Position numbers and translations under genes: made by a program. Positions 41,364 through 50,686 of a stretch of DNA of 64,000 nt are shown here, piece by piece. Numbering within the stretch: position 1 is the first letter of the stretch; every line of letters starts with the position of its first letter. The notes under the pieces were generated by a model that made no database searches, was not told the DNA's origin, and saw only the letters and a program-made list of their open reading frames with translations. Where the stretch lies: contig NZ_AYYU01000006.1 of assembly GCF_001436455.1 (NCBI RefSeq), positions 1 to 64,000 on the forward strand. Reading direction: 5' to 3'. The DNA is from Lactobacillus jensenii DSM 20557 (GTDB lineage: Bacteria > Bacillota > Bacilli > Lactobacillales > Lactobacillaceae).

Positions 41364-43517
41364 TTAATTTACACTAACATATTGTGCTGGTACCCATTGG
41401 TTTTCACCTATTTTATACCATGTTTGGCCATTGTAATTTTGGGTCTCAAAATATTTTACTGTTGTGCCATTCTCCAGATACTTTCCTGTTGAATTTCTGC
41501 CTGGATTTGACCATATTGCTATACCATATCCGGATATGTATTTTACTGTCACGCTTCCACTATTATTTGATGCATTTACTTTTACATATTGACCTGGTAC
41601 CCATTGGTTTTCACCTATCTTATACCATGTTTGACCATTATAATTTGCGGTTGCGTAATATTTTACACTTGTTCCATCCGATATGTACTTTCCTGTTGAG
41701 TTTCTGCCTGGTTCACTCCATACTACTATGCTATAGCCTGGATAATTTACTGTTACTGTATTATTTCCGCTAGTAGTATCCGTTGAACTTACTGCTTTCG
41801 TATATTCTGCTGGTATCCACGTATTATCTGCTAGCTTATACCATTTCTTGCCATTTACTGTGGTATAACCTACTGTTTGGACTTTTGTTCCATCTGATAA
41901 GTACTTTCCTGTTGAGTTTTTACCTGGTTCACCCCATACAGCTATGCTGTAGTGCGGATAATTTATCGCTACTGTATTACTTTCATTAGTAATATTCGTT
42001 ACTACTGTTGATGAACTTACTACTTTAGTATACTCTGCCGGTATCCACGTATTATCTGCTAGCTTATACCATTTCTTACCATTTACTGTGGTATAACCTA
42101 CTGTTTGGACTTTTGTCCCATCTGATAAGTACTTTCCTGTTGAGTTTCTACCTGGTTCACTCCATACAGCTATACTGTAGTGCGGATAATTTATCGCTAC
42201 TGTATTACTTTCATTAGTAATATTCGTTACCACTGTTGATGAACTTACTACTTCAGTATATTCTGCTGGTATCCACGTATTATTCGCTAATTTATACCAT
42301 TTCTTGCCATTAGCTGTAGTATATCCAATCGTTTGTACTTCTGTTCCGTCTTTTAAATATTGGCCTGTTGTTCCTATTGCTGGATTTGACCATACTGCTA
42401 TGCTATAGCCTGATATATATTTTATTTTTACTTTTGTATTTTGATTTACTACATTGTTATCAATTGTTGGTATTCTTGATGCACCTGTGACATATACATA
42501 TTCCCCTGGTACCCAATTACCTGATGATAGCTTATACCACCATGCTCCATTTACTTGGATTTTTCCAACTACTGTTTGGGTCGTTCCCTTTTGTAAGTAG
42601 CCTACTACTCCACTACCTGGATTTTTCCATTCTGCAATTGCACTCGTGTATACTACCTTAATTGCTGCATTACCTGCATCGGTTGTTGTTCCTGCTTTTT
42701 CTGTTGTGGTAGCTTGAGTTGAACTTCCGGTTAACAATGAACCATTAATCCAACCATTGCTAATATGCATATAACTTAGTCCATTTTTATAAGTAACTGT
42801 TTTATCAACAGTAACCACTTGACCAGCAGTAATATTACCAGTTGCACTAACTACACTAGAATCGGCTGGACCGGAATAAACTGTTCCATTTGATAAAACT
42901 CTCATTGTTTTAGTTGTGGTATCTACAGACGGATCGTATTGATTAAGACCGTAAGAAGAAATTACTCTATTTAACGATTGAGGATAAGTTGGTGAAGTAG
43001 CATAACCCCCATCTTTCAAGCCCTGTGTAGCCACTTGATAGTTTGCAGCATTTTCAATCCAAGCCATTCTATAACGACTTGGATTATCGGTAGTACCTGT
43101 TCTTAATTTGTAACCATTATCTTCAAAAGATGCTGCCCAAGAAGGATATTTTCTAAAACCAGCATTTATATTGTAATAACCTGTTCCAGAGGCCCATTCT
43201 GAAGTATTAGTATAATAAGTTTGTCCATTATATGAACCTTTCATACCAAATAGGTTATTAGCCTGTGTGGCGAGAAGTGAAGCGCCCCAACCAGATTCAA
43301 GTATTGATTGTGCAAGCATGACGGAAGTATACGTTCCATACCTAGCAGAAGCTGCTTCAGCATTAGGTATAGCTGTATTTAAAAATGCTTGCTGTTGACC
43401 AGTGACTGCTTTAGCAGTATAGGAAGTCTGAATATTAGCTAAATTGTTGGTAACTGGCACAGCAACGGAGGCTAGTAAAGCTGCGGTAGCAACGCCAGTG
43501 ATTTTTTTAGTTTTCAT
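41364..43517 (-). CDS. Secreted GH73 glucosaminidase autolysin with SH3-like repeats
   Basis: A 717-residue peptidoglycan hydrolase: signal peptide (about 1-35), GH73 domain (about 40-195) with catalytic Glu in SILESGWG near residue 79 and NNLFGMKG, one SH3-like module (about 205-265), and six C-terminal modules of about 65-76 residues each with VW..PG..STGKYL..GT and WYK(L/I)..N.W(V/I)P. The modules probably anchor the enzyme to the wall. Three modules share a 228-base repeat at DNA level. The ATG at 43517 has GGAGGG upstream. Confidence 0.92.
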   Translation of the reverse strand: MKTKKITGVATAALLASVAVPVTNNLANIQTSYTAKAVTGQQQAFLNTAIPNAEAASARYGTYTSVMLAQSILESGWGASLLATQANNLFGMKGSYNGQTYYTNTSEWASGTGYYNINAGFRKYPSWAASFEDNGYKLRTGTTDNPSRYRMAWIENAANYQVATQGLKDGGYATSPTYPQSLNRVISSYGLNQYDPSVDTTTKTMRVLSNGTVYSGPADSSVVSATGNITAGQVVTVDKTVTYKNGLSYMHISNGWINGSLLTGSSTQATTTEKAGTTTDAGNAAIKVVYTSAIAEWKNPGSGVVGYLQKGTTQTVVGKIQVNGAWWYKLSSGNWVPGEYVYVTGASRIPTIDNNVVNQNTKVKIKYISGYSIAVWSNPAIGTTGQYLKDGTEVQTIGYTTANGKKWYKLANNTWIPAEYTEVVSSSTVVTNITNESNTVAINYPHYSIAVWSEPGRNSTGKYLSDGTKVQTVGYTTVNGKKWYKLADNTWIPAEYTKVVSSSTVVTNITNESNTVAINYPHYSIAVWGEPGKNSTGKYLSDGTKVQTVGYTTVNGKKWYKLADNTWIPAEYTKAVSSTDTTSGNNTVTVNYPGYSIVVWSEPGRNSTGKYISDGTSVKYYATANYNGQTWYKIGENQWVPGQYVKVNASNNSGSVTVKYISGYGIAIWSNPGRNSTGKYLENGTTVKYFETQNYNGQTWYKIGENQWVPAQYVSVN
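41800..42275 (-). repeat. 228-base tandem repeats coding autolysin modules
   Basis: The segment GTATCCACGTATTAT recurs at 41813, 42041 and 42269, a strict 228-base period (76 codons). The first two units are almost identical over their whole length; the third has diverged. Likely produced by recent unequal recombination. Confidence 0.88.
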
Positions 43518-43548
43518 ATTATAATTCCCTCCAATATAATCCAATTAT

Positions 43549-43577
43549 ATTGTACGTTGGCAATCGTCGCCATTCAA
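43549..43577 (-). promoter_or_regulatory. Autolysin promoter
   Basis: Minus-strand TTGAAT (43572-43577), 17-base spacer, TACAAT (43549-43554). A TATAAT also overlaps at 43544-43549. Confidence 0.65.
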
Positions 43578-43611
43578 CCGAACTAGAGTTTTGCAACAAA
43601 ACAGTAATATT

Positions 43612-43628
43612 TATACACTTTTTTAACA
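43612..43628 (-). promoter_or_regulatory. Imperfect WalR-type box upstream of the autolysin
   Basis: Minus strand TGTTAA-AAAAG-TGTATA: first half-site fits TGTWAH, second has one mismatch, 5-base gap and correct orientation. It lies about 35 bases upstream of the -35 box. Autolysins are classical WalR targets. Confidence 0.45.
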
Positions 43629-43684
43629 AAAATGTTAATTTCAGTCATTAAATAAATATATCTCCATAATATTTTTGCTACTGT

Positions 43685-43714
43685 TTGGGACTCTGAGTTT
43701 TCTTTTGTTATAAT
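43685..43714 (+). promoter_or_regulatory. Promoter of the 43.77 kb anchored protein gene
   Basis: TTGGGA (43685-43690), 18-base spacer, TATAAT (43709-43714) preceded by TGT, an extended -10. Confidence 0.75.
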
Positions 43715-43764
43715 GTGGGTATAAATTGAGAGTTTATATCTCTAATTTTTGGAGGTTACATTTA

Positions 43765-44652
43765 ATGAAGAAAATTAACTTATTTATTTCCATTGTTGCT
43801 GTAATAATCGTTGCAGCAGGTGGCTTTCTTTTTTATTCAAATAAAAGCCAAAGCACTAATACAAGTATTAGTGCTAGCTCCCCCTACACTCAAGCAATGG
43901 CAAGTGGGAAAGAAAATGTCAAAAATGAAAAATACGACGCTGCAGCTAGTGACTTTAATAAAGCCTACGATTTAAAGCATACAGCTAAAGCTAAAGCTTA
44001 CGCTAATCAAGCTGAAAATATGTCAGATGCTATAACTTATGGTAAACGTGCCAAATACACTGCATCTTTAAATTCCATTAATAAAGTTATTAATGAAGAA
44101 AATGGTTATGATGTTTTAATTTCAAAGGCTCAAACTTTAAAGAAAGTTATAAAGACCGCTTATAACAATTACAAAACCACTATCCAGCCTTTACTTGAAG
44201 CCGCTCAAGAAGCAGAACGTAAGCAGAACTTCCAATTAGCTATTAATAATTATGAACAAGTTCTAGAACTTCCATATATTAATGATAGATATTACCAAGC
44301 AATTAAATCAAATACTGAAGATAAATTAAACAAAGACAAAGCTTTACTTAAGAAGCAATCATCCTCATCATCTTCTTCAAGTTCAATGCAGTCTTCTAGT
44401 TCTTCAAGCTCAAATTCTAATTCCAAAATGAATGGCGAATTTTCTGGTAATCGAACTGTTGATGGCAAAAATGTTTCTAGTGCAACTCAATCAGAAATTC
44501 GTAATCGTTTAAATTCTCTTGGATATAATGCTAGTCCATGGAGCCCTCAAGATATCATTAATTTATACAGATATGCATTTGCCCAAGGTCATAAGACCCC
44601 TGATTCAATTACTAAAAGTGACGTAGAAAACTACTTAAAGCCTTCAAACTAG
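43765..44652 (+). CDS. Membrane-anchored extracellular protein with helical repeats, unknown function
   Basis: A 295-residue protein: short basic N-terminus, one membrane helix (about residues 5-25), an extracytoplasmic helical region (about 45-205) with a TPR-like look (paired helices, FNKAYDLK, AINNYEQVLEL), a Ser-rich linker of about 25 residues near 210-232, and a C-terminal domain of about 65 residues with NRLNSLGYN and YRYAFAQGHKTP. GGAGG precedes the ATG. The Ser linker plus small C-terminal domain resembles the plan of the 17.6 kb lipoprotein, though the domains are not clearly homologous. I do not recognise the family. Confidence 0.85.
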   Translation: MKKINLFISIVAVIIVAAGGFLFYSNKSQSTNTSISASSPYTQAMASGKENVKNEKYDAAASDFNKAYDLKHTAKAKAYANQAENMSDAITYGKRAKYTASLNSINKVINEENGYDVLISKAQTLKKVIKTAYNNYKTTIQPLLEAAQEAERKQNFQLAINNYEQVLELPYINDRYYQAIKSNTEDKLNKDKALLKKQSSSSSSSSSMQSSSSSSSNSNSKMNGEFSGNRTVDGKNVSSATQSEIRNRLNSLGYNASPWSPQDIINLYRYAFAQGHKTPDSITKSDVENYLKPSN

Positions 44653-44741
44653 TTGATTTTAAGTTGATTTCTGGGTAAAATTACAAGTGATTTATTTTAA
44701 TTTAGTTAATTAATCTGGACATTTTTAAAGGAGTTCTTACC

Positions 44742-45146
44742 TTGACTGAAGAATTAAACAAAAATAATGACGAATTTGAAGTTGTTGTACCAGAAGCTAA
44801 TCGCGAAGAAATGCCTAAAGCTGAATTTAAGGAACAACCTGCTTACCTTGTAAACTTCGCCAACTTCTACATTGCTAAGTACAATCAAAATGACCTTGAA
44901 ATTATGGGGTCATTCGATAAAAAAGGTAATATTTTAGATATCAATACCTATTTGCTTAATAACATCAACTTTTCAAGAAAAGAATTAGTAAAGCATGTAT
45001 TAAATGTTCACGACTACAACTTTAAGAGCTTGCTTGATGAAGTTGTTGCCAAAAGTAACATTGATCCAGAAAGCTTCGCTACTTTTGAAGATTGGGATAA
45101 GTGGTATGAAGCTGAACGTAATCAAATTCCTGGAAGTTTATCATAA
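44742..45146 (+). CDS. Small acidic cytosolic protein of unknown function
   Basis: A 134-residue acidic protein without membrane segments. The first 30 residues are Glu-rich and probably disordered; the rest looks helical, ending DWDKWYEAERNQIPG. Translation begins at TTG 44742, preceded by AAAGGAG with 8-base spacing; no ATG or GTG fits better. It lies 90 bases after the anchored protein gene and is followed by a hairpin before kup. No family recognised. Confidence 0.8.
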   Translation: MTEELNKNNDEFEVVVPEANREEMPKAEFKEQPAYLVNFANFYIAKYNQNDLEIMGSFDKKGNILDINTYLLNNINFSRKELVKHVLNVHDYNFKSLLDEVVAKSNIDPESFATFEDWDKWYEAERNQIPGSLS

Positions 45147-45184
45147 TCGATATTTATTCCTTGATTTGAAAAAATGGGACAGTC

Positions 45185-45213
45185 AAAAAGAATGTCGATT
45201 GGCATTCTTTTTT
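45185..45213 (+). terminator. Terminator after the 44.74 kb gene
   Basis: AAAAAGAATGTC / GGCATTCTTTTT stem (one G-T pair) followed by a T-run, before the kup start. Confidence 0.8.
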
Positions 45214-45246
45214 TGATTAAAGTTTTTTCTTACATAAAAGAGGTTC

Positions 45247-47292
45247 ATGATGAAATTAAAAAAGCGTGATCGACTAACAGCTGCTGGTTTATTAATCTCA
45301 ATCGGTATTGTTTATGGAGATATCGGAACCAGTCCCCTTTATGTTATGAAATCAATTGTAGCTGGAAATGGAGGAATGACTAATATTAGTCGCGAACTAA
45401 TATTAGGAGCTATCTCTTTAATTTTTTGGACAGTTACACTATTAACTACCGTAAAATACGTTGCTATTGCATTAAAAGCTACTAACCATGGGGAAGGTGG
45501 TATCTTTGCTCTCTATGCTTTAGTTAGAAAGAGAGCTAAGTGGTTAGTCATTCCAGCCTTAGTTGGTGGAGCTGCTTTACTAGCAGATGGGGCATTAACT
45601 CCTGCAGTTACAGTTACTACGGCTATTGAAGGACTTAAAGGAATGAACTTTGGTGGAAATGTGTTAGTTTCTACCCAAGGAATGGTAATTCTAATTACTG
45701 TTTGCATCCTCCTTTTATTATTTGCCATCCAACGAATGGGAACTAGCCTTATTGGTAAGGCATTTGGTCCAATTATGTTAATTTGGTTTACCTTCCTTGG
45801 TGTAATCGGCTTAATTAATATGGCAAATGATTGGTCGATTTTACAAGCTTTAAATCCAATTTATGCCGTAAAAATACTGTTTAGCCCAGTAAATAAAGTA
45901 GGTATTTTTATACTAGGTTCTATTTTCCTAGCTACTACTGGGGCAGAAGCCTTATATTCAGATGTTGGACATGTTGGTAAGGCAAATATCAAAGGCTCTT
46001 GGCCATATGTATTCATTTGCTTAGTTTTAAATTACCTTGGCCAAGGTGTTTGGATTTTACAAAATCCGGGCTTTAAAACTAGTGGAGACTTTAATCCTTT
46101 TTATCAAATCGTTCCTGAAAATATCAGAGTCTATGCAATCATTCTAGCTACAATGGCTGCTATTATTGCTTCTCAAGCCTTGATTACAGGATCATTTACT
46201 CTTGTTTCTGAAGCCAGCCAACTAAAATTTTTGCCACGAATGAATATTGTTTATCCAACTACAGAACAAGGACAAATTTATATTCCTTCTGTTAATAAGA
46301 TGCTTGGGGCAACTACTTTAGCTGTAGTTTTCTTCTTCCAAACTTCTGAACATATGGAATCAGCATATGGGTTGGCAATTACAGCCACTATGTTAATGAC
46401 AACTATTTTATTATCCGAATATCTAGCAAAAAAAGGAGTACACTTTATCTGGCGCATCCTATTCCTAGCTTTCTTTGCTGCAATAGAAATGATGTTCTTA
46501 ATCTCCAGCTTAGTTAAATTTGTTCACGGTGGTTATGTAACTGTAATCATCGCCGGATTAATTGGAATAGTTATGTACATTTGGTACTTTGGTAATAAAG
46601 TACGTGATAAAAGAGAATCACGTAATTCTTATGTTCGTTTAGATGAATATACTAGTATGCTAACCAACTTAAGTCACGATGAAAATTATCCGACTTATGC
46701 CACCAACTTAGTTTATATGGCAAAAGTTAAGTATAATAAATTCATCAAACGTGAAGTTCTTTATTCTATCTTGGATAAACGACCAAAGAGAGCTCAAGCA
46801 TACTGGTTTGTTACGGTTAATGTAACTAATGAACCTTTTACTGCAGAATATGCTGTAAATACCTATGGAACAAAAAATGTTATCAATATCCAGCTTTATC
46901 TAGGGTTCAAAAAGCAAACTAGTGTTAATGTGTACTTACGACAAATAATTCATGACTTGATTGCTGACGGAACAATTGAATCTCAGCCTCAAGAATATAC
47001 AACTACACCAGGTAGAGATGTCGGTGACTTTAGCTTCGTTATTGTTCAAGACGTAGTAAGTCCACAAACAGAATTGACAACTTACGAAAAATGGATTATC
47101 CAAGCTCGAGTTGGTCTACAAAACTCATCTTCTAATCCCGCTAGTTGGTTCGGACTTGACTATGCAGATACAGTAGTTGAACGAGTCCCTTTAATTTTAG
47201 GAAAACCAACTCCTTCATACATTAAGCGAGTTGAACCAATTAACTATGCTAACTTAAAAAAGAAGCTAAAGGGGGATGGAACCCGAGCATAA
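45247..47292 (+). CDS. kup: KUP family potassium uptake protein
   Basis: Proton-coupled K+ importer. The 681-residue protein begins with the family signature VYGDIGTSPLYVMKSI near residue 22, has about 12 membrane segments to about residue 455, and a soluble C-terminal domain of about 200 residues. AAGAGG lies upstream of tandem ATGs at 45247 and 45250; the second has better spacing, so the true start may be one codon later. A strong terminator follows. Confidence 0.95.
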   Translation: MMKLKKRDRLTAAGLLISIGIVYGDIGTSPLYVMKSIVAGNGGMTNISRELILGAISLIFWTVTLLTTVKYVAIALKATNHGEGGIFALYALVRKRAKWLVIPALVGGAALLADGALTPAVTVTTAIEGLKGMNFGGNVLVSTQGMVILITVCILLLLFAIQRMGTSLIGKAFGPIMLIWFTFLGVIGLINMANDWSILQALNPIYAVKILFSPVNKVGIFILGSIFLATTGAEALYSDVGHVGKANIKGSWPYVFICLVLNYLGQGVWILQNPGFKTSGDFNPFYQIVPENIRVYAIILATMAAIIASQALITGSFTLVSEASQLKFLPRMNIVYPTTEQGQIYIPSVNKMLGATTLAVVFFFQTSEHMESAYGLAITATMLMTTILLSEYLAKKGVHFIWRILFLAFFAAIEMMFLISSLVKFVHGGYVTVIIAGLIGIVMYIWYFGNKVRDKRESRNSYVRLDEYTSMLTNLSHDENYPTYATNLVYMAKVKYNKFIKREVLYSILDKRPKRAQAYWFVTVNVTNEPFTAEYAVNTYGTKNVINIQLYLGFKKQTSVNVYLRQIIHDLIADGTIESQPQEYTTTPGRDVGDFSFVIVQDVVSPQTELTTYEKWIIQARVGLQNSSSNPASWFGLDYADTVVERVPLILGKPTPSYIKRVEPINYANLKKKLKGDGTRA

Positions 47293-47293
47293 T

Positions 47294-47326
47294 AAAAACG
47301 ACTTCATATGATATGAAGTCGTTTTT
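47294..47326. terminator. Bidirectional terminator between kup and pepO
   Basis: Perfect AAAAACGACTTCATA / TATGAAGTCGTTTTT arms with a 3-base centre, between convergent genes. Confidence 0.92.
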
Positions 47327-47335
47327 ATTTACACT

Positions 47336-49279
47336 TTACCAGATTTCAACCCGCTTTTCTGGTTCTAGATACATACCATCACCAGGCTTAACATCAAAAG
47401 CCTTGTAAAATTCTTCTTGGCATTGACTTTGGACGTTAGCACGAAGTGGACCTGGAGCATGAACATCAATAGCAGTAATACTCTTGATTGCTTCTTCTTT
47501 TTGCTTAATTGCCCATACACGAGCAAAGTTTTCGAAGAGTTCTTGCATACTTGCATCCCCTTCGCCTTTTGCTGCATGAACAGCAGCGGTTAATCCACCT
47601 TGATCGGCAATGTTTTCTGAAACAATTTGTTTTCCATTAAGCTTAACTGGACCATATTGAATTCCATCAAACAATTTAATTTCAGCTTGAATCCGCTTCT
47701 TAAATTCAGCATAGTCTTCATCTTGCCACCAGTTAACCATGTTACCAAACTCGTCAAACTGAGAACCATTGTTATCAAAGGCGTGAGAAATTTCATGAGC
47801 TATAACTACTCCAATACCACCGTAGTTTTCGCTTCTAGTTTGATTCAAATCGTAGAATGGCTTTTGTAAAATTGCAGCTGGGAAAGTTAAGTCATTTCTT
47901 TGTGGATCATAGCATGCATTGACTAAGTTACCAGGCATTGCCCAAACGCTCCGATCAACTGGCTTAGGAAGTTGTTCATATTCATATGCTTGTGAAATCT
48001 TACTATTTTCAGCTAAGTTTTCATATAAGCTAGCACTTTCATCAACCTTGAATCGGTTATATACTTCCTCACTTTTTTCTGGGTAGCCAATCTTAAGTTC
48101 CAAAGCTTGTAACTTAACAATAGCCTTATCACGAGTAGCCTTTGAAAGCCAAGAATTTTCTGATAAACGCTTTTCATAGACTTTAATCATCTTATGAATC
48201 ATGTCGATAACATCGGCCTTAGCGTCTTTACCAAAGTAAGTTTGACCATAGTAAATACCAACTACTTCACTAAATTGACTATTAGCAAGTCGATAAGCTT
48301 GCTTTTCACCACTTGAAAGTTCTGCTTGACCATATAAAGCCTGACTAAATGGGAAAGCAGCTTGACGGAAATCAGCTGATAAACTTGCTGCGGCATTATT
48401 GATAAAGCGAGCTAACATCCAGCCTTTAATTTCTTCAAAAACACTTTCATTAAATAATTCTTCTGCATGATCTAAGTAACCTGGATCTGCTTCAATTACT
48501 CGGTCCGGTTTCATTCCAACTAAGCCTTCAATATGACTAACAATATCATAGCTCTTAAACTTAGCTGCAAAGTCAGCTAAACTCATTGGGTTATAGCTTG
48601 CTGGATAATCAGCCCATTCTTCACTAGACTTAACTACCTTGGCAATTCTAGCATCGTATGCAAGCGCCTTTTCAACATATTTTTCTGCTTCAGCTGAACT
48701 CAAGCCAGCCATCTCTAGCAAGTTAATAGTTTGCTTTTGATAAATTGGAAGCAATTGGTCTTTAGCTTCTGTTTGATAAGTTACTGTATCTGGCAAAATA
48801 GTGCTTGGACCAACATTATTCAAAATGTTAACCTTAGTATTCTTCATGTCTGGTTCAACACCAAAAAATAAAGGCACTGGAAGACCTTCTTTATCAAGTT
48901 CTAAGGCCTTTTCTTTTAAATCAGCAAAATCTTTTAAATCAAGTAATTGCTTAAGTCTTGCCTTAATTGGTTCGGCACCTTCACTATTACGCTTATCAAA
49001 ATCGCGAGCAACTTTATATAGCGCAACAGCCTTATCTAAGTTAGGAACATTTGGAATCGCCTTTTTACCATCAGCAAAATCAGCAAAATCTTGCATCAAT
49101 TGCTTTTCTACATTTTCATCGATTTTACCAAAGCTTCCCATACTTGAACGGTCAGCTGGAATTTCAATTGTCTTAAGCCAATCAGAGTTAACAGCTAAAT
49201 ATAAGTTATCTTGAGGGCGAACGCCAGATTTAGGACTAGTAATATCTCCTGCGCCACCACGTACAGCTTGTTTATTCAT
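47336..49279 (-). CDS. pepO: M13 family endopeptidase PepO
   Basis: Neprilysin-type zinc metalloendopeptidase that cleaves oligopeptides such as casein fragments. The 647-residue protein has the zinc motif VVIAHEISHAFDNNG near residue 493, the downstream ENIADQGGLTAA motif with the third ligand Glu near 552, and the C-terminal substrate-binding R in PGPLRANV. There is no signal peptide, as expected for the cytosolic lactobacillar enzyme. AAGGAGG precedes the start. It adds to the window's peptidase set with the two C1B peptidases. Confidence 0.95.
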   Translation of the reverse strand: MNKQAVRGGAGDITSPKSGVRPQDNLYLAVNSDWLKTIEIPADRSSMGSFGKIDENVEKQLMQDFADFADGKKAIPNVPNLDKAVALYKVARDFDKRNSEGAEPIKARLKQLLDLKDFADLKEKALELDKEGLPVPLFFGVEPDMKNTKVNILNNVGPSTILPDTVTYQTEAKDQLLPIYQKQTINLLEMAGLSSAEAEKYVEKALAYDARIAKVVKSSEEWADYPASYNPMSLADFAAKFKSYDIVSHIEGLVGMKPDRVIEADPGYLDHAEELFNESVFEEIKGWMLARFINNAAASLSADFRQAAFPFSQALYGQAELSSGEKQAYRLANSQFSEVVGIYYGQTYFGKDAKADVIDMIHKMIKVYEKRLSENSWLSKATRDKAIVKLQALELKIGYPEKSEEVYNRFKVDESASLYENLAENSKISQAYEYEQLPKPVDRSVWAMPGNLVNACYDPQRNDLTFPAAILQKPFYDLNQTRSENYGGIGVVIAHEISHAFDNNGSQFDEFGNMVNWWQDEDYAEFKKRIQAEIKLFDGIQYGPVKLNGKQIVSENIADQGGLTAAVHAAKGEGDASMQELFENFARVWAIKQKEEAIKSITAIDVHAPGPLRANVQSQCQEEFYKAFDVKPGDGMYLEPEKRVEIW

Positions 49280-49356
49280 AATTAACCTCCTTAAGATATG
49301 TTATTCTAATGATACCATTATTAAAATTAACTTGTCTATTATTAAATTTATTAAAA

Positions 49357-49379
49357 AAGGCACCGATATTGGTACCTTA
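49357..49379 (-). terminator. Terminator of the MFS gene
   Basis: AAGGTACC / GGTGCCTT stem with 6-base loop and following TTTTTTAAT on the minus strand. Confidence 0.8.
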
Positions 49380-49381
49380 AT

Positions 49382-50596
49382 TTATTTGAATAACTTAATT
49401 TTTGATTTTACATGAGTATGCATGGGTACAAGAATGGCTAAACACAAAAAGATGACAATTGCTGCAAAAATAAAGAAAGGAATATAACTAAATTGGTCAA
49501 TAATCAATCCTCCAATTAATGGACCAATTGCCCGGCCAGCCGAGCTTGCAACAATAGTGAGTCCCTGATATTCTCCCTTTACTTCGATAGGTGTTAAATC
49601 ATTGACATATGAGGGAATAGCAGGAAAAGCTGTCGCCTCTCCGAATGTTAAAATTACCATTGATAATAAAAAATGCCCAAAATCTCTAGCAAAAATTAAT
49701 GTTACAAATGATAATGAAAACATTAAAATTCCAAACACAACCTGTTGAAAAGTTGTTTTAAAAATATGTTCAAAGCGAGCTAAAACGGCTTGAATTATTA
49801 CAATTATTAACGCATTGACAGTCCAAAGTAAGCTATACATATGAAATGGAATCTTAAAAGAAACAATATAAACTGACAAGTTTGATTCCCAGTTCATATA
49901 CATCAACCATGTTATCCCTAAAGTAATGAACAAACCATAATTCATCAATAAATTTGCTTTAGGTAATTTGACCTTTTTCTTTTCTTTTTTCACTTTATTT
50001 TTGAGTAATTCTTTATGATAAGCAATAATTGGCCGATAATTAATTGCCGCATTTATCGTTGCTAATAAATACAAAATTGCTGCCAATACAAATAAAAAAA
50101 TTACTGAAAAGTCATATAAATATCCTACCGCTAGTGTACCAGTTACTACACCAATATTTTGAGCAAAATAAATTAAGTTAAATACCTTTTTACTAGGGAT
50201 TTTCTTAATACTAGTTGCCATAGAGTTGATTAAGGCACCATCCCAACCAGCAAAAAAGCCTGCTAAAGTCAACCACAACCAATATTCGGGCCAACCTGGA
50301 AATAAGGCCAATAAGAACAATACTACCGCATCTAAAAATAAACCAGCAACTACTAAGGGATATGGATTAATTCGATCGTAGAGTCGCCCAGCAATCATTG
50401 AGCCAAACATATTAGCCATACAATTAAAAAATAGGACAACTCCAATCATTGCCAAACTAACATGCAATTCCTTATTTAAATAAACTGATGTTAAAGGCCA
50501 GATAAAACTTGACCCTAACCAAGTAATTAGCTCGCCTAATAGAAGTGAGTGAATATTTACTTCTTTGACTTGAGTGGCACCATGCGCCGTTTTCAT
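49382..50596 (-). CDS. Major facilitator superfamily transporter
   Basis: A 404-residue protein with 12 predicted membrane segments, a central basic loop (about residues 195-215, KNKVKKEKKKVK) and the MFS loop motif GRLYDRINP near residue 70. The layout is that of DHA1-type multidrug efflux proteins, but no substrate can be named. GGAGGAGA precedes the start. Monocistronic. Confidence 0.88.
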   Translation of the reverse strand: MKTAHGATQVKEVNIHSLLLGELITWLGSSFIWPLTSVYLNKELHVSLAMIGVVLFFNCMANMFGSMIAGRLYDRINPYPLVVAGLFLDAVVLFLLALFPGWPEYWLWLTLAGFFAGWDGALINSMATSIKKIPSKKVFNLIYFAQNIGVVTGTLAVGYLYDFSVIFLFVLAAILYLLATINAAINYRPIIAYHKELLKNKVKKEKKKVKLPKANLLMNYGLFITLGITWLMYMNWESNLSVYIVSFKIPFHMYSLLWTVNALIIVIIQAVLARFEHIFKTTFQQVVFGILMFSLSFVTLIFARDFGHFLLSMVILTFGEATAFPAIPSYVNDLTPIEVKGEYQGLTIVASSAGRAIGPLIGGLIIDQFSYIPFFIFAAIVIFLCLAILVPMHTHVKSKIKLFK

Positions 50597-50650
50597 AATT
50601 TCTCCTCCAAACTTATTATCCTAAGTTTAGCAAGAAAAAGATGACTAATC

Positions 50651-50680
50651 AAAAAAAGATAGACATTGTCTATCTTTTTT
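50651..50680 (-). terminator. Terminator of the substrate-binding lipoprotein gene
   Basis: AAAAAAGATAGACA / TGTCTATCTTTTTT arms around a short centre, followed by a T-run on the minus strand. Confidence 0.9.
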
Positions 50681-50686
50681 AATTAT

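Noticed and set aside
41384-41989. Plus-strand open frames opposite the autolysin repeats
   Set aside because: They are shadows of the repeated coding sequence, with Leu/Ser/Tyr-rich composition and no ribosome sites.
41800-42275. CRISPR-like array
   Set aside because: The 228-base units are coding modules in frame, with no short repeat-spacer structure.
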